DNA of 64,000 bases from an uncultured Christensenella sp. (GTDB taxonomy: Bacteria > Bacillota > Clostridia > Christensenellales > UBA1242), in NCBI GenBank assembly GCA_910584295.1, contig CAJTYR010000004.1, forward strand, positions 1-64,000, given 5' to 3'. Each line of letters starts with the position of its first letter. The first letter of the stretch is position 1. Below are positions 32,901 to 40,594 of the stretch, in pieces. The position numbers were made by a program, and so were the translations under genes. Below the pieces are notes generated by a model. It saw nothing but the letters and a program-made list of their open reading frames with translations. It made no database searches and was not told the DNA's origin.

Positions 32901-35215
32901 GTGGACTTGTTTGGACTATTACATTTGATGTGCCAACAAGTGCATCGGATGGCTTTGCTGACAAATATATCTTCTCAGTTGTTGACGAAGATTTCAACGA
33001 AATTGAAGGGGAATACAGATTTGAACAAGGATTGACTGAAAATCAAGTGAAAGTGTTCTTTGCTGAAAGAAAAGGTGAAATGAAAGAAAAAACGCAAATC
33101 TTGACAGTTTACATGACAAAGATTGGTGTGGAAAATGTCACCGTTAAATCTTTTGGAAAAGAGATTGAGGTTACAAAACTTAAAACCATTTATGCAAACG
33201 ATTATACAATCACTTCAAATGAAGAGAACCCAAACATTGAAGTGCTTGACTTCTCAACTTATTTTGTTGACAATCAAGCAAATGAATTGGAACTTTTGAT
33301 ATATCAGAATCTTGACAAGAGTGATGTTCCGATTAAGATTTCATTCAATTCAAGACGCAACAAACTCTACATTTTGGCTGAAGATATCTCTTCAATCACT
33401 GGAAATGAAACAGGATTTGCTGGCAAGTTTGTTGTGGGACAAAACAGCAAACTTATCCTCAACTTTACTGTCAAAAATACGAGTTTGGCAAATTGCTTGT
33501 ATAGTGATGTAAGTGATGATATCATTCTTCAGCGTTCAAGTTGGGGGAATGGGCAGATCAATTGGGATTCCAATGCTCAACGCTTTGAATGGACTTATGG
33601 AGGGCAAAATGCTCTGGGTGAAACAGTCAAGGCAAAACAGATTGAGTTTGTTGATGTGACAAATAAAGATACGCTTTTGTTCTTTGATGAAATGAAAGTG
33701 CCTGTCGAAGATGATGGGGTTCAACGAACAATACCAGAAGGTGAAGAAATTGTTGTTTTAAGAGTTTTTGACACTTATTCAAACATTTCTTATCAAGGCA
33801 GAAATGATTATTACATAAGCAATGAGGACTATCAAAACGTGACAAAGGTTGTGGGAGAAGAAACTCTTGTTGCAGGAACTCTTTTCAGACCAGTCCAAAT
33901 TCTTGATGAAACTCAAACAGTTATCATGACTGATGATGGGCGAAAATTTGCGATCTCTTCCAATTTGGTTGTTTCACCAGTTTATCTTGTTGAAGCAACC
34001 TATGGCGAAGGGACATCGCAGATTGTCCGCACCTACACCACAACAAATTCATATTTTGTTCCAACAATTGTTGGAAAGGTGACAATTAGCATAAAAATCA
34101 AGTTGGGAGAATCCAATATTCAATCTCAAGCACTTGAGTTTACAAATGGCACAGACGAAGTGCAAATGGTTGATTTCAATTTGTTTGCAGGTGGACAAGG
34201 AACATCTCAAAATCCATACCTTATTTCAAACGAAACGCAATTCAAAAATATTGCAAACAGACTTTCAAAAGATAAAGATCTGACAAAATACACAGAGAAT
34301 GGGAAAATTAAGGCAGAAGAAGAAAAATACTATTTCTCAATTCAAAACGATATTAAACTTTCATCTGCTTTGAAAGGTGTTTTGTTTGAAGGTGTGTTCA
34401 CTGGAGAGATAAGAGGAAATGGACATGTTTTTGAATATGAAAACAGTGGTGTTTCAAAATTGACAGCAGGAGATGTGACAATCTCTGAAGGAAATGTTGT
34501 CAGTGCAACTGACACAAGCAGCACAACAATTGAATATGGGGCTGCACTTTTTGAAACATTGTCTTCAACTGCGGTTGTGAAAGAACTTAATCTTAAGGTA
34601 AACCTTAAGAAAGGCAAAGATAACATTACGAGAAATTCTCTTATTTCAGGACTTACAATCACAAATTCTGGAAAAATTGAAAATGTCAATCTTACAAGTT
34701 TTTCAAGCGATTTTGTTGGGCTTGTAAGTAGCACCAGAAGACTTATGATGATTTACAGCGGAATTGCTTCAATCAACACTGGTCGTGACGCGCTTATCAC
34801 AGGTTGCAACATTGACACAGACATGATTTTCAACGATTTTGACAATGCTCAGTTGATCTTTGTTGGGGGGATTGCGTTTACAAATTATGCGACAATTGAC
34901 AGTTGTATTTCTGGTGATGAACTTACCCAAAGGTCAATAAGCGTGATTGGACAAAACGAATCCGATGTCATTCAAGTTGCTGGTATAGTTGTCACAAATG
35001 CAAGCTATTCAACTTTGACAAATTGTCAGAACTACGCAAATATCAGTGTTGCCGCAACAAACAGAAATGATAACTTTGTTGTTTATATTGCAGGAGTGAC
35101 TGATTTTGCCAGCGGAACTGTTCAAGGAAATGAAAACCATGGAACAATCATAGCTGATAATGTTTTGCAAAACAACTTGCATAAAGGCGATATCTCAGCA
35201 AACGAGTCATACTAA
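23927..35215 (+). CDS. Giant surface lipoprotein (3762 residues), Fn3-like repeats and GLUG end
   Basis: A signal peptide with lipobox FLVAC puts a lipid-anchored Cys at residue 23, so the protein sits on the outer face of the membrane. The body is a chain of beta-sandwich units like fibronectin type III, with recurring W-containing starts: GVFSWNAV (about 121), GTLTWDAVQNAEYVI (225), KTYSWVGSSGADSYEVEL (608), ITLFWNQVAGATGYVFRM (1666), GSLTWLNIEEA (2154), GEFTWTALRN (2605) and GVLTWNSVTG (2846). From about 3422 a GLUG/beta-helix region follows, opened by GTSQNPYLISNETQFKNI. No catalytic domain or wall-sorting signal is seen. Adhesion or glycan binding is likely. GAAGGGAG precedes the ATG. 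Confidence 0.85.
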   Translation: MKKLRVFIMSIFVLALGTFLVACDLKKPEATFDKKEIVVSVNASISLDEYLSVKGVEKKNITFKLERPELFDFDGRTLIVGNKSGKSYVHALYKKNILSSMQIVIKDKFNAPVIPENYLSSDGVFSWNAVSALYGNEVVSATEYKVQGTCDVYSATDPSLVTETIQINETVSKTNFKLTRNGVYHLTVTALGSGYFDRSEPSEEVTLSFGYMTPAENFVWDGEKGTLTWDAVQNAEYVIKFDGVELATRQTEACAQLFDRLTLASAGDHTVSVVTYDTQEKLLAVESETLIIHKLDLPDAEYVYDGQNGGRIKIATAENVYGYAVEFSSGSLTKTTMLINEGNDIVSSFDDLEAGLYDVRVSAVATKDGEMYFNSSVYALGKVYKLPTASITGAGANEVNGTSFGVNLSSEANPVDVMLLVDGLGNKTLVEGFEKGQTNFNFELTLPDAGIYSIVLRQIPVAGENVIANENVFVLNSNESEPLSATKIDLIEGEVTHAYVDEKSVLIFAKSKLAQNYGLQINEGSGYVDVLKDKYNDPIVEGEVVKIVLNGKMEDLFETIENGGKDVFDLRVVCMGAEQTNSINSVVIKTIERLQTPQTAHAGNSDKKTYSWVGSSGADSYEVELFKIDKTVYDANKDASQISIDTTGLENLGQETTGLKIDIAEVGYYYARVRALSGDENQKISSEGYLEEVFYVCEKLEISNVDLAQNESGYYISISNNENVSSFEVFLDGVSLGTSEIAIGEKTDILISDKFENSGKEYQISVVAHADNEEIYNASLAYGLKVERLPRVVRGDITIGELSLQANADMTAKSTAQQLSINAIEGANGVKIWDGAGTSAGSETEKSARLSIANSSNFEYNFKYFGSQQQNGVFAKASNKVYLDGETTAYTFTRLQQPINLAYYAGKLRFDHSATLSKDYYVLTLVCAGLNGKTENITVKLGRTVTAEHGGVSQNIGSDADFVAINGNVVSIDFERIVEEIQKISALANVYNQSAKVGFAVYAFQDRTENTAVTICSDFATTNLDNTKIVCVVEKMPKSILSLDIESSATDYILNWTAVGVNAAYESETKYQVMINGEEAGESMSALTKSFARSEFEDSTYYEFSVVVSNPYYVQSDISNVVRIYKLGSISMLKLFEDGRLGYDLSSGQKDFVDYVKVVSANSVDNNRTGKIEIDGDGTLTLKVVGKKGVEGEGEKTTYYIDSEEKSWNLASMSLIKPADESVKYENNTISWQPFASSQNLSCLRYVLMFVDENSNTATFKTTNTSENLTTNRALYNALSSLSGEVKIYVSAYLETFPESGVAEGSTYTVSAGNTIYYSKDVTLPIGGTGCNYYVYTGNATVQKFETPNITDVKFVSTDLTDAILPTISVDFVGNYGTSRNFDIFLNGEYYTTKTIAQDDGKYSFELLPEDYNSRVSNGETLTVGVCALSETDILSSIGSVDVVRTEEVSSICFVETAEGELSHTIEIGIPTVGTSGGVVVKMTYQENEGEEKEEYILVPVGEVLSSVKFDLSTLLSKVVDGKKILAKGGRVILSAHLASSSLSGEYFLACPTWTNSEEYQILASVEEVEKTSGGFTIDASINSENTTYILECNNSIFEVVFKNEQFYFEFPHGGSWANGTYDISIYAKQEGFLPSIVGNVEFVLNKLDSITDIKILRDQGDLSAITLFWNQVAGATGYVFRMYDANDETRTNLLYEYIEDRVDSSEVSNSASLLDIFGEGYQKLLDYGKVDAFALMSDKNVFFDVFVRGTQGVNDSDIYSFDAVIKGNALEISNFEVNQYGYIVLQCVPEQTYLYRFVASDGAVLQKWTKLVATSEFEKIDTKQITALGGTYFNMEVVVVGNNLAEEVSTKLEGLVVDSIAFSTSGTGTTFVVGEDIVRVGYIESEENIDLSFELVAASYSKIYVGLDENALINGQVAEFIPNFVAVGGENGQEICSFSLSIIVDRLKEKGFDLKANNQDVDLYFWAYRMADPSDRENTYTISHASSCKFTYTNQIDFVEVKKLGEDLADTSRYMEDYANSFAIFENNDESENKTTFGIYVKISPIQQNVEDEEEIATEEDLSQTIFVDKKTLTSGDYFHDANNFVLNLTKVFEQSNFAELFGKFKFEFATLSVKSVDGEMQFVLSDWISGANGKEFVFKKLQNIDRLELNSGSLTWLNIEEAAQKYYVYFVDRLGSDGGLGESYVYTAVTTSKYVASYNASEFVGLGQGYYLAVRSVSEDPYTLPSLVKFVSSQDGTPTRVEKNEIKSSVKVENGKIFIPFVEGNDDALKYGGTGQDFVDYIKTCSESTDAIDKLLTTTFKVPFTFTLDQLVSGEIFFRFRFTSLKTGVQGKSQTFDVDARNLISSLIDIDDGFDYIDKLQRLEKHASSGGSTISSFIKLMQDKKDGVCGIGTYQYLFDDRFESLQSGEYKLEYALLGNRKSLTSGWYSYSGNGQNSLYVNNEPSVKAIREEAVGGYNSANAYKLMVKKSDVFSKNGSELSGSIAENYIMKIYNEVGKYYAFSISKVGSKYSLMLIGDSQGTSVTVKETNQHAVETENGEYLLLYINMNEGDSILGRYGEQIEKGTYKMQIFAVGNEYSLSSKSSVFNLTLYGFGTDFTLNNGEFTWTALRNMKTTVVYKKNSSVGETVSPEPIVSNSNTARYSLDETGYGLYDYVDFLVVGDVYGNNILVDSEVYRVRNVYKLQDPTLKNTNGYIEIDDTANANLEGLDGCYSDLSLYNYKIYNNVSTSAEFMKFVDDNNAQSSIMYEVGTTGMSQTSADYSYKFTETNAGVFYVASIGTSATFDIQKSEEAATYYMKDIQFVNKTGVDFEDPSAVGIAVRSNFASLEAKMIDRVGGAKITNGVLTWNSVTGREDDDLALSPNEKVVYKVSVVQYDLSYSEDDQVENPYPNLLEFYTLETEFDFARIEEERLNKSAKYMKATIQALAMNTSQSVPAFPTYLQLLEGGYAYGNVKYLGSESYVLMGDGDTIRLIERSQSIDEGSLQVVEGGLVWTITFDVPTSASDGFADKYIFSVVDEDFNEIEGEYRFEQGLTENQVKVFFAERKGEMKEKTQILTVYMTKIGVENVTVKSFGKEIEVTKLKTIYANDYTITSNEENPNIEVLDFSTYFVDNQANELELLIYQNLDKSDVPIKISFNSRRNKLYILAEDISSITGNETGFAGKFVVGQNSKLILNFTVKNTSLANCLYSDVSDDIILQRSSWGNGQINWDSNAQRFEWTYGGQNALGETVKAKQIEFVDVTNKDTLLFFDEMKVPVEDDGVQRTIPEGEEIVVLRVFDTYSNISYQGRNDYYISNEDYQNVTKVVGEETLVAGTLFRPVQILDETQTVIMTDDGRKFAISSNLVVSPVYLVEATYGEGTSQIVRTYTTTNSYFVPTIVGKVTISIKIKLGESNIQSQALEFTNGTDEVQMVDFNLFAGGQGTSQNPYLISNETQFKNIANRLSKDKDLTKYTENGKIKAEEEKYYFSIQNDIKLSSALKGVLFEGVFTGEIRGNGHVFEYENSGVSKLTAGDVTISEGNVVSATDTSSTTIEYGAALFETLSSTAVVKELNLKVNLKKGKDNITRNSLISGLTITNSGKIENVNLTSFSSDFVGLVSSTRRLMMIYSGIASINTGRDALITGCNIDTDMIFNDFDNAQLIFVGGIAFTNYATIDSCISGDELTQRSISVIGQNESDVIQVAGIVVTNASYSTLTNCQNYANISVAATNRNDNFVVYIAGVTDFASGTVQGNENHGTIIADNVLQNNLHKGDISANESY

Positions 35216-35225
35216 AAAAAACGAA

Positions 35226-35269
35226 GAGTATAAATAGTATATGAAGAAAACTATTTATGCTCTTTTTTT
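35226..35269 (+). terminator. Terminator overlapping the start codon of the next gene
   Basis: GAGTATAAATAGT (35226-35238) pairs with ACTATTTATGCTC (35250-35262, one G-T pair) and seven T's follow. The loop holds the ATG (35241) of the next gene, and the right arm and T run are its codons 4-10. It can end the giant lipoprotein transcript and also hide the weak ribosome site of the next gene. Confidence 0.75.
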
Positions 35270-36080
35270 ATGCTTTTGCTTTTTGTGCTTGCCATATTCA
35301 ACCGCCTATGCGGAAGAGCCAAATGTATTTGAGTCGAATGCTTTTAGGATTGTAAGAAAATCCTATGCTGATGGGCATATTTCATTGTCATATATTTTTC
35401 CAGTAAATTCATCTATGCTTAAAAAAGAGGGGTTCTCTGAAGAAGAACGAAAGGTTTTTAGGTTCTATTTGACGACCTATGTCAATGCATTGGCAAAATC
35501 AAATGCAGAAAAAGCGTGTGAAGGTGTCAGTGTGGAAAACAGCAAATATTTTATGGATGTCGATGGAATTGGATTCTCTGTTGTCTTTGAGAATCTTGAT
35601 GCTCAAAAGAGATTTTTTGGGACGACTGATGAAGATGAAAAACAAGAAAACAACAAAAAGTCAACTGGTGTCTTTATCAAAAAGACTCTGCTTAAGACAT
35701 CTTTTCCAATTTCATCAAAGAAGACCGCTGGGGATTTAAAAATGGTTTGCCTTATGGCACTTTCATCATGGAGTAACAACAGCGATATGTCACAAACAAA
35801 AAAGGAAATTGTTTCTTCAAATTATGAAAATTCAAAATTTATTTATGATTTCGCGTTGCAATCAAGAGGATTGAAATCCAAACTTATGTATGAGGATGAA
35901 AACTTTGTGCACAATGTTTTTATTAAAAGTGTTGACGAACTTGAAACAAATCCAGAGATTGAGTTTTGGGTGACAAGTGTAAATACTCCTGCTTGGTATT
36001 TGACTGCACTGGGTGTTGTTGTGAGTGGAATGATTGTCGCTTTTATCACTACAAAAGCAATGAAAAATAAGAAAAAATAG
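35241..36080 (+). CDS. Secreted membrane-anchored protein, unknown function
   Basis: This 279-residue protein has a cleavable-type signal (LFLCFCFLCLPYSTAYA, cleavage probably near residue 24), an external mixed domain of about 220 residues, and one C-terminal membrane helix (WYLTALGVVVSGMIVAFITT, about 250-272) with a lysine-rich end (KAMKNKKK). I do not recognise the domain. It follows the giant lipoprotein by 25 bases, and its start lies in the terminator loop, so expression may depend on read-through. It probably works with the lipoprotein at the cell surface. Confidence 0.7.
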   Translation: MKKTIYALFLCFCFLCLPYSTAYAEEPNVFESNAFRIVRKSYADGHISLSYIFPVNSSMLKKEGFSEEERKVFRFYLTTYVNALAKSNAEKACEGVSVENSKYFMDVDGIGFSVVFENLDAQKRFFGTTDEDEKQENNKKSTGVFIKKTLLKTSFPISSKKTAGDLKMVCLMALSSWSNNSDMSQTKKEIVSSNYENSKFIYDFALQSRGLKSKLMYEDENFVHNVFIKSVDELETNPEIEFWVTSVNTPAWYLTALGVVVSGMIVAFITTKAMKNKKK

Positions 36081-36121
36081 GAAAAAGCTTAAAAGAGTTT
36101 GAATTTTTTCCAATTAATCTA

Positions 36122-36150
36122 TTGTTTTTTGTCCAAAAAAATGGTAAAAT
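36122..36150 (+). promoter_or_regulatory. Possible typA promoter
   Basis: TTGTTT (36122-36127), 17 bases, TAAAAT (36145-36150), followed by AGGAAGGA before the typA ATG. Confidence 0.5.
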
Positions 36151-36177
36151 AAATAAGTTATTTAGGAAGGACAAAAA

Positions 36178-38010
36178 ATGGAAAACAAGAATATTAGAAA
36201 TATTGCAATTATTGCACACGTTGACCACGGGAAAACATCGTTGGTTAACGAACTTCTCAAACAGGGAAATGTCTTCAGAGACAATCAAGTTGTCGAAGAT
36301 AGAGTTATGGACTCAAATGCGATTGAAAGAGAAAGGGGTATCACGATTCTCTCAAAAAATACCTCTTGTTTTTATGACGGAGTCAAAATCAATGTTGTTG
36401 ACACCCCAGGACACGCTGACTTCGGTGGTGAAGTTGAAAGAGTTTTGAAAATGGTTGATGGCGTTTTGCTTGTGGTTGATGCCTATGAAGGTCCAATGCC
36501 ACAGACAAGATTTGTTCTTGAAAAAGCACTTTCACTCAAACTTAAAGTCGTTGTGGTTGTAAACAAGATTGACAGACCAGATGCACGAATCAAAGATGTT
36601 GTGGATGAAGTGCTTGAACTTTTCTTGGAGCTTGATGCAGATGAAGAGCAACTCAACTCTCCATTTGTTTTTGCGTCTGCAAGAACAGGAGTTTCTTCAA
36701 CAAACCAAAACGAGATTGGCACAGATATGAAGCCTCTCTTTGACACAATCATACAACACATTCCAGCACCTGCTGGAGATGAAGCGAGCTCTGTGAGAAT
36801 GTTGATTTCTTCAGCAGAGCATAATGAATATGTTGGAAAACTTGCTGTTGGAAAAATCGAAAGAGGAACAATTAAAGTTGGACAAAATGTTGTTGTTTGC
36901 AATTTCCACGAGCCAGATAAAAAGAAGAGATCAAAGATTGTCAGTCTCTTTGTTTATGAAGGCTTGAAAAGAGTGCCGGTGCAAAGTGCCACTGCTGGAG
37001 AAATTGTTTGCGTGGCAGGTCTTGAAGATGTTCAAATTGGCGACACAATCTGTGAAGAAAATGCAATTGAGCCAATTGAATTTGTCAAAATTGCTGAGCC
37101 AAGTGTGGAGATGACATTTATGGTCAACGACAGCCCATTTGCTGGTCAGGAAGGCAAATTTGTCACATCAAGACACCTTCGTGATAGACTATATAAAGAA
37201 GCAGTCAAGGACTTGTCACTTCGTGTTGAAGATGGCGACACTGCTGACAAATTTAAGGTCAGAGGTCGTGGAGAAATGCATCTGTCAATCTTGATTGAAA
37301 ATATGAGAAGAGATGGCTATGAATTTCAAGTCAGCCAACCAAAAGTCTTGATAAAGACAATTGATGGGGTGAAGTGTGAGCCTATTGACAGACTTTTCTT
37401 GGATGTTCCTGAAGATTGCGTCGGAACTGTCATGAACAAGATGGGAGTTCGAAAGGGTGATCTCCAAAATATGACTCCACATGGAAGCCGTATGAGAATG
37501 GAATTTTTGATTCCATCTCGTGGATTGTTTGGCTTTAAATCAGAATATTTGACAGACACTCGTGGTGAAGGTATTATCAATTCAATTTTCTTTGATTACG
37601 AGCCATATAAAGGCGAAATCAACAGAAGAGAATCTGGTTCTTTGGTTGCACATGAAAATGGAAAAGCGATTGTCTATGGACTTTTCAATGCACAAGAAAG
37701 AGGAGAACTTTTCATTGGTCCTGGCGTGCCTGTTTATGGTGGAATGGTTGTTGGAAGCAATCCAAAAGGTGGCGACATTGTTGTCAATGTTTGCAAGGAA
37801 AAACATCTTTCAAACTGCCGTTCTTCAGGCTCTGACGAAGCACTTCGTCTTACTCCTGCAAAGAATTTAAGTCTTGAAGATTGCATTGAGTTTTTGGGGG
37901 ATGATGAACTTTTGGAAGTTACTCCAAAATCAATCAGAATCAGAAAGGTTATTCTTGATCACAATATGAGACTTCGTGAAAGAGGAAAGATTATTCGTGG
38001 CGAAATATAG
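36178..38010 (+). CDS. typA: TypA/BipA ribosome-associated GTPase
   Basis: This 610-residue translational GTPase of the EF-G class binds the ribosome and helps 50S assembly and stress growth. Motifs in order: IAHVDHGKTSLV (G1, residues about 11-22), ERERGITILSKNTS (G2), DTPGHADFGGEVER (G3), NKID (G4) and SARTG (G5). EF-G-like domains II, III and V follow, then the TypA-specific C-terminal domain (RGLFGFKSEYLTDTRGEGI, later LTPAKNLSLEDCIEFL). The length is normal for the family. It is a single gene with its own promoter and terminator. Confidence 0.97.
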   Translation: MENKNIRNIAIIAHVDHGKTSLVNELLKQGNVFRDNQVVEDRVMDSNAIERERGITILSKNTSCFYDGVKINVVDTPGHADFGGEVERVLKMVDGVLLVVDAYEGPMPQTRFVLEKALSLKLKVVVVVNKIDRPDARIKDVVDEVLELFLELDADEEQLNSPFVFASARTGVSSTNQNEIGTDMKPLFDTIIQHIPAPAGDEASSVRMLISSAEHNEYVGKLAVGKIERGTIKVGQNVVVCNFHEPDKKKRSKIVSLFVYEGLKRVPVQSATAGEIVCVAGLEDVQIGDTICEENAIEPIEFVKIAEPSVEMTFMVNDSPFAGQEGKFVTSRHLRDRLYKEAVKDLSLRVEDGDTADKFKVRGRGEMHLSILIENMRRDGYEFQVSQPKVLIKTIDGVKCEPIDRLFLDVPEDCVGTVMNKMGVRKGDLQNMTPHGSRMRMEFLIPSRGLFGFKSEYLTDTRGEGIINSIFFDYEPYKGEINRRESGSLVAHENGKAIVYGLFNAQERGELFIGPGVPVYGGMVVGSNPKGGDIVVNVCKEKHLSNCRSSGSDEALRLTPAKNLSLEDCIEFLGDDELLEVTPKSIRIRKVILDHNMRLRERGKIIRGEI

Positions 38011-38036
38011 AAAAGGGGCAAAGTGCCTCTTTTTTA
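38011..38036 (+). terminator. typA terminator
   Basis: AAAAGGGGCA pairs with TGCCTCTTTT (one G-T pair) around a three-base loop, then T's. It follows the stop directly. Confidence 0.85.
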
Positions 38037-38080
38037 TTTGAAAACAAAGCTTTTTTGCTTTTGTCACGAGAGAAAACAAA

Positions 38081-38109
38081 TTGACAAATATGCAATTTGC
38101 TGGTATACT
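38081..38109 (+). promoter_or_regulatory. Promoter of the small membrane gene and dnaB
   Basis: TTGACA (38081-38086), 17 bases, TATACT (38104-38109), near-consensus sigma-A. Confidence 0.8.
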
Positions 38110-38132
38110 TGTTTTATTAAAGGGGAATGACT

Positions 38133-38384
38133 GTGAAAAGTTCGGAAAAACAAGAACTGAAAAAGAAAATTCAAAGATTGGGATTGTTTCTTCTCATTGT
38201 TTTTCTTCCTTTGCTTGTGGTAGCGATTTGTCTTGGCGTTGCAAAGGTTCCTCAATGGCTCAACATCATGGTTTGCGTCATTGTGCTTTTCATTTTGTTT
38301 TTCTTGTATTTGTTTGTTTGCGGAAAACTTGACGAAAGAAAAAAAGCCCGCATGGACAAGAAAAAAGACCCATTTTCTGATTAA
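38133..38384 (+). CDS. Small two-helix membrane protein upstream of dnaB
   Basis: I take the GTG at 38133, seven bases after AAAGGGG; an ATG at 38127 is too close to that site. The 83-residue product has a basic start, two membrane helices (FLLIVFLPLLVVAICLGV and IMVCVIVLFILFFLYLFVCG) and a basic tail (KLDERKKARMDKKKDPFSD). No family is recognised. It lies 11 bases before dnaB in the same transcript, in the place where rplI or a membrane protein often precedes dnaB in Firmicutes. Confidence 0.65.
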   Translation: MKSSEKQELKKKIQRLGLFLLIVFLPLLVVAICLGVAKVPQWLNIMVCVIVLFILFFLYLFVCGKLDERKKARMDKKKDPFSD

Positions 38385-38395
38385 AGGAGAAATCT

Positions 38396-39751
38396 ATGGC
38401 TGATTATAAGGTATTGCCAAATAGTTTGGAGGCGGAGCAGGCACTTCTTGGATGTATTTTGCTTGATGTTGAAGCGCAAAATGACATTTTGAGAAAGGTT
38501 GAAGTGGCTGATTTTTATTCCGAGTCTCACAAAAATATTTATGACAGCATGTTTAGAATTTTTGAAAAAAGTATTCCTGTTGATTTTGTAACTCTTACAA
38601 ATCAATTGGAAATAGATAAAAAACTTGATGCTGTTGGTGGGATTGATTATATCACATATCTTACAAATGTTGTGCCATCAGCGGCAAACTTTGAGCATTA
38701 TCTTGATATTGTGAAAAATTGTTCTGTGAGAAGACATTTGATTTCTGAAGCGCAGGATATCATCAAAAATTCCTTTGATGCACCAGATGGGCAACAAGCG
38801 ATGCAGTTTGCAGAAAAGAAAATCTTTGATTTGTCACAAAAGGACACTTCTTCAGAACTTGAACTTGTTGGCAAACCAGGTGGAACACTTACAAATGTTT
38901 TGAAACAACTTTCAGAGCTTGCAGAAAACAAAGGTAAGAAAAGAGGAATACCAACCGGTTATAAAGATTTTGATGAAATCACCAATGGACTTCAAAAGAG
39001 TGATTTGATCTTGCTTGCTGCTCGTCCTGGTGTTGGAAAAACTTCTTTTGCAATGAATATTGCGGAATATGCTGCAATCAATGAAGGGAAAAAAGTTGCA
39101 ATTTTTGACCTTGAAATGTCGAGGGAACAGCTCATGCAGAGAGCACTTTCTTCAGTCGGAAAGGTCAATCTGGGAAAAGTTCTTAAGGGAACAATGGACA
39201 GTGATGAATGGAAGAGAGTTTGGACTGCAGAAAAAAAACTTGCTCAAAGTGCGATTTATGTGGACGACTCTTCAATGGTCACTCCATTTGACATCATCTC
39301 AAAATGTAGAAAACTTAAGATGACTGATGGACTTGATTTGGTTGTGATTGACTATCTTCAACTTATGACGATGGGTAAAGGAACAAGAGAATCGAGAACT
39401 CAAGAGGTCAGCGACCTTACAAGAACACTTAAAATCGCTGCAAGAGAATTGAATGTTCCAATTATTTTGCTTTCTCAACTTTCTCGTGCGGTTGAACTTC
39501 GTGAAGATCACAGACCAGTTCTTTCCGATCTTCGTGAATCAGGTTCAATTGAGCAAGATGCCGATATTGTTCTATTCTTATACAACCCAGAGAAATATAA
39601 TGACGTAACCACGGATGACGAGCCGGGAACTGTTTATCTTTTGATTGCAAAACACAGAAGTGGAAGCACTGGAGAGGTTAAACTTCGTTGGGTTGGTGAA
39701 TATACAACTTATTTCAACATTGACGACAAAATTAATGTTGAGCAAGAATAA
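38396..39751 (+). CDS. dnaB: Replicative DNA helicase DnaB
   Basis: This 451-residue hexameric helicase unwinds DNA at the replication fork. The N-terminal primase-interacting domain (about 1-150) opens with the family start LPNSLEAEQALLGCILLD. The RecA-like motor has Walker A ARPGVGKTS (about 209-217), FDLEMSREQLMQR, Walker B LVVIDYLQLM and the ending LSQLSRAVE...LSDLRESGSIEQDADIV...AKHRSGSTGEVKL. AAAGGAG precedes the ATG. It is co-transcribed with the small membrane gene before it and probably with the two envelope genes after it. Confidence 0.97.
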   Translation: MADYKVLPNSLEAEQALLGCILLDVEAQNDILRKVEVADFYSESHKNIYDSMFRIFEKSIPVDFVTLTNQLEIDKKLDAVGGIDYITYLTNVVPSAANFEHYLDIVKNCSVRRHLISEAQDIIKNSFDAPDGQQAMQFAEKKIFDLSQKDTSSELELVGKPGGTLTNVLKQLSELAENKGKKRGIPTGYKDFDEITNGLQKSDLILLAARPGVGKTSFAMNIAEYAAINEGKKVAIFDLEMSREQLMQRALSSVGKVNLGKVLKGTMDSDEWKRVWTAEKKLAQSAIYVDDSSMVTPFDIISKCRKLKMTDGLDLVVIDYLQLMTMGKGTRESRTQEVSDLTRTLKIAARELNVPIILLSQLSRAVELREDHRPVLSDLRESGSIEQDADIVLFLYNPEKYNDVTTDDEPGTVYLLIAKHRSGSTGEVKLRWVGEYTTYFNIDDKINVEQE

Positions 39752-39762
39752 AAGGGGGATGT

Positions 39763-40584
39763 ATGAAGAAAAAGGGGATTTTTATTGTCATTGCGTTGTT
39801 GCTGGTGGCTGCAGTCCTTGCAGTGGTCTTTGTCTTCTTGTTTAAAGACAAAAACACAAAAAGTTTGGCAACAGACCTCAACACTGCTGTGACAAAAGAA
39901 TATTTGTCAAAGGACAGCAATGAATATAAGACTGTGCAAGAATATCTGGAAAGATTTAAGGGGATGGCGGGCATAGGAACGGAAATGGAAGCAGAGGTGA
40001 CAAATTATTGGCAAGCTTATGAAGCTTATACAACAATTGCAACTTTCTTCAATAACGAAGCACCATTTATGGAACACACAAAGACTTATTCCAAAAATAG
40101 AAAAAAAGTTGTTTCTGCACTTAATTCAGCACATAAAAATGCAAAAAAGATGGTTAAGACAATCGAAGAAAATAGAAAACTGACAGGTGGAAATGAAACA
40201 TGGGAAAGAGTTGTTTGGAACAACTATAAAGAATATGTTGAAGACATGATCTCTGACACTATGAGAGCATTTGAACATATGGCAACCATTTATAAGGCGT
40301 CTGTATCTTCAAAACTTCTTAACAATGATTTGACTGATGTTCTTTTCATGGGAATCAATCAACTTAACAAAGAATTTAGAAAAAACGCAAAAAAACTTCC
40401 AAATCTCGGTGGGGCGATTTTAAGATTTGCTCAAACAAGTTTCAATCCATCAAATGTTGAAAAAGCTGTTTTAAATTATTATTACACGCCAGAAGCAAAC
40501 CACGCCAAAATGAAAGACATCAAAGAAAAAGGAACTCAGAGTTTGCATTGGTCTGATGTCCTTAATGGAAACATTTTGAGATAG
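39763..40584 (+). CDS. Membrane-anchored helical protein, unknown
   Basis: This 273-residue protein has a basic start and one membrane helix (FIVIALLLVAAVLAVVFVFL, about 7-26). An all-helical extracellular part follows, with many Lys, Asn and Tyr and long amphipathic helices (RKKVVSALNSAHKNAKKMVK; LMFMGINQ-type segment near 205). No known domain is recognised. It starts 11 bases after dnaB and lies 10 bases before a lipoprotein of similar helical make-up, so the two likely form an envelope pair. Confidence 0.65.
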   Translation: MKKKGIFIVIALLLVAAVLAVVFVFLFKDKNTKSLATDLNTAVTKEYLSKDSNEYKTVQEYLERFKGMAGIGTEMEAEVTNYWQAYEAYTTIATFFNNEAPFMEHTKTYSKNRKKVVSALNSAHKNAKKMVKTIEENRKLTGGNETWERVVWNNYKEYVEDMISDTMRAFEHMATIYKASVSSKLLNNDLTDVLFMGINQLNKEFRKNAKKLPNLGGAILRFAQTSFNPSNVEKAVLNYYYTPEANHAKMKDIKEKGTQSLHWSDVLNGNILR

Positions 40585-40594
40585 GAGGGCAGAT

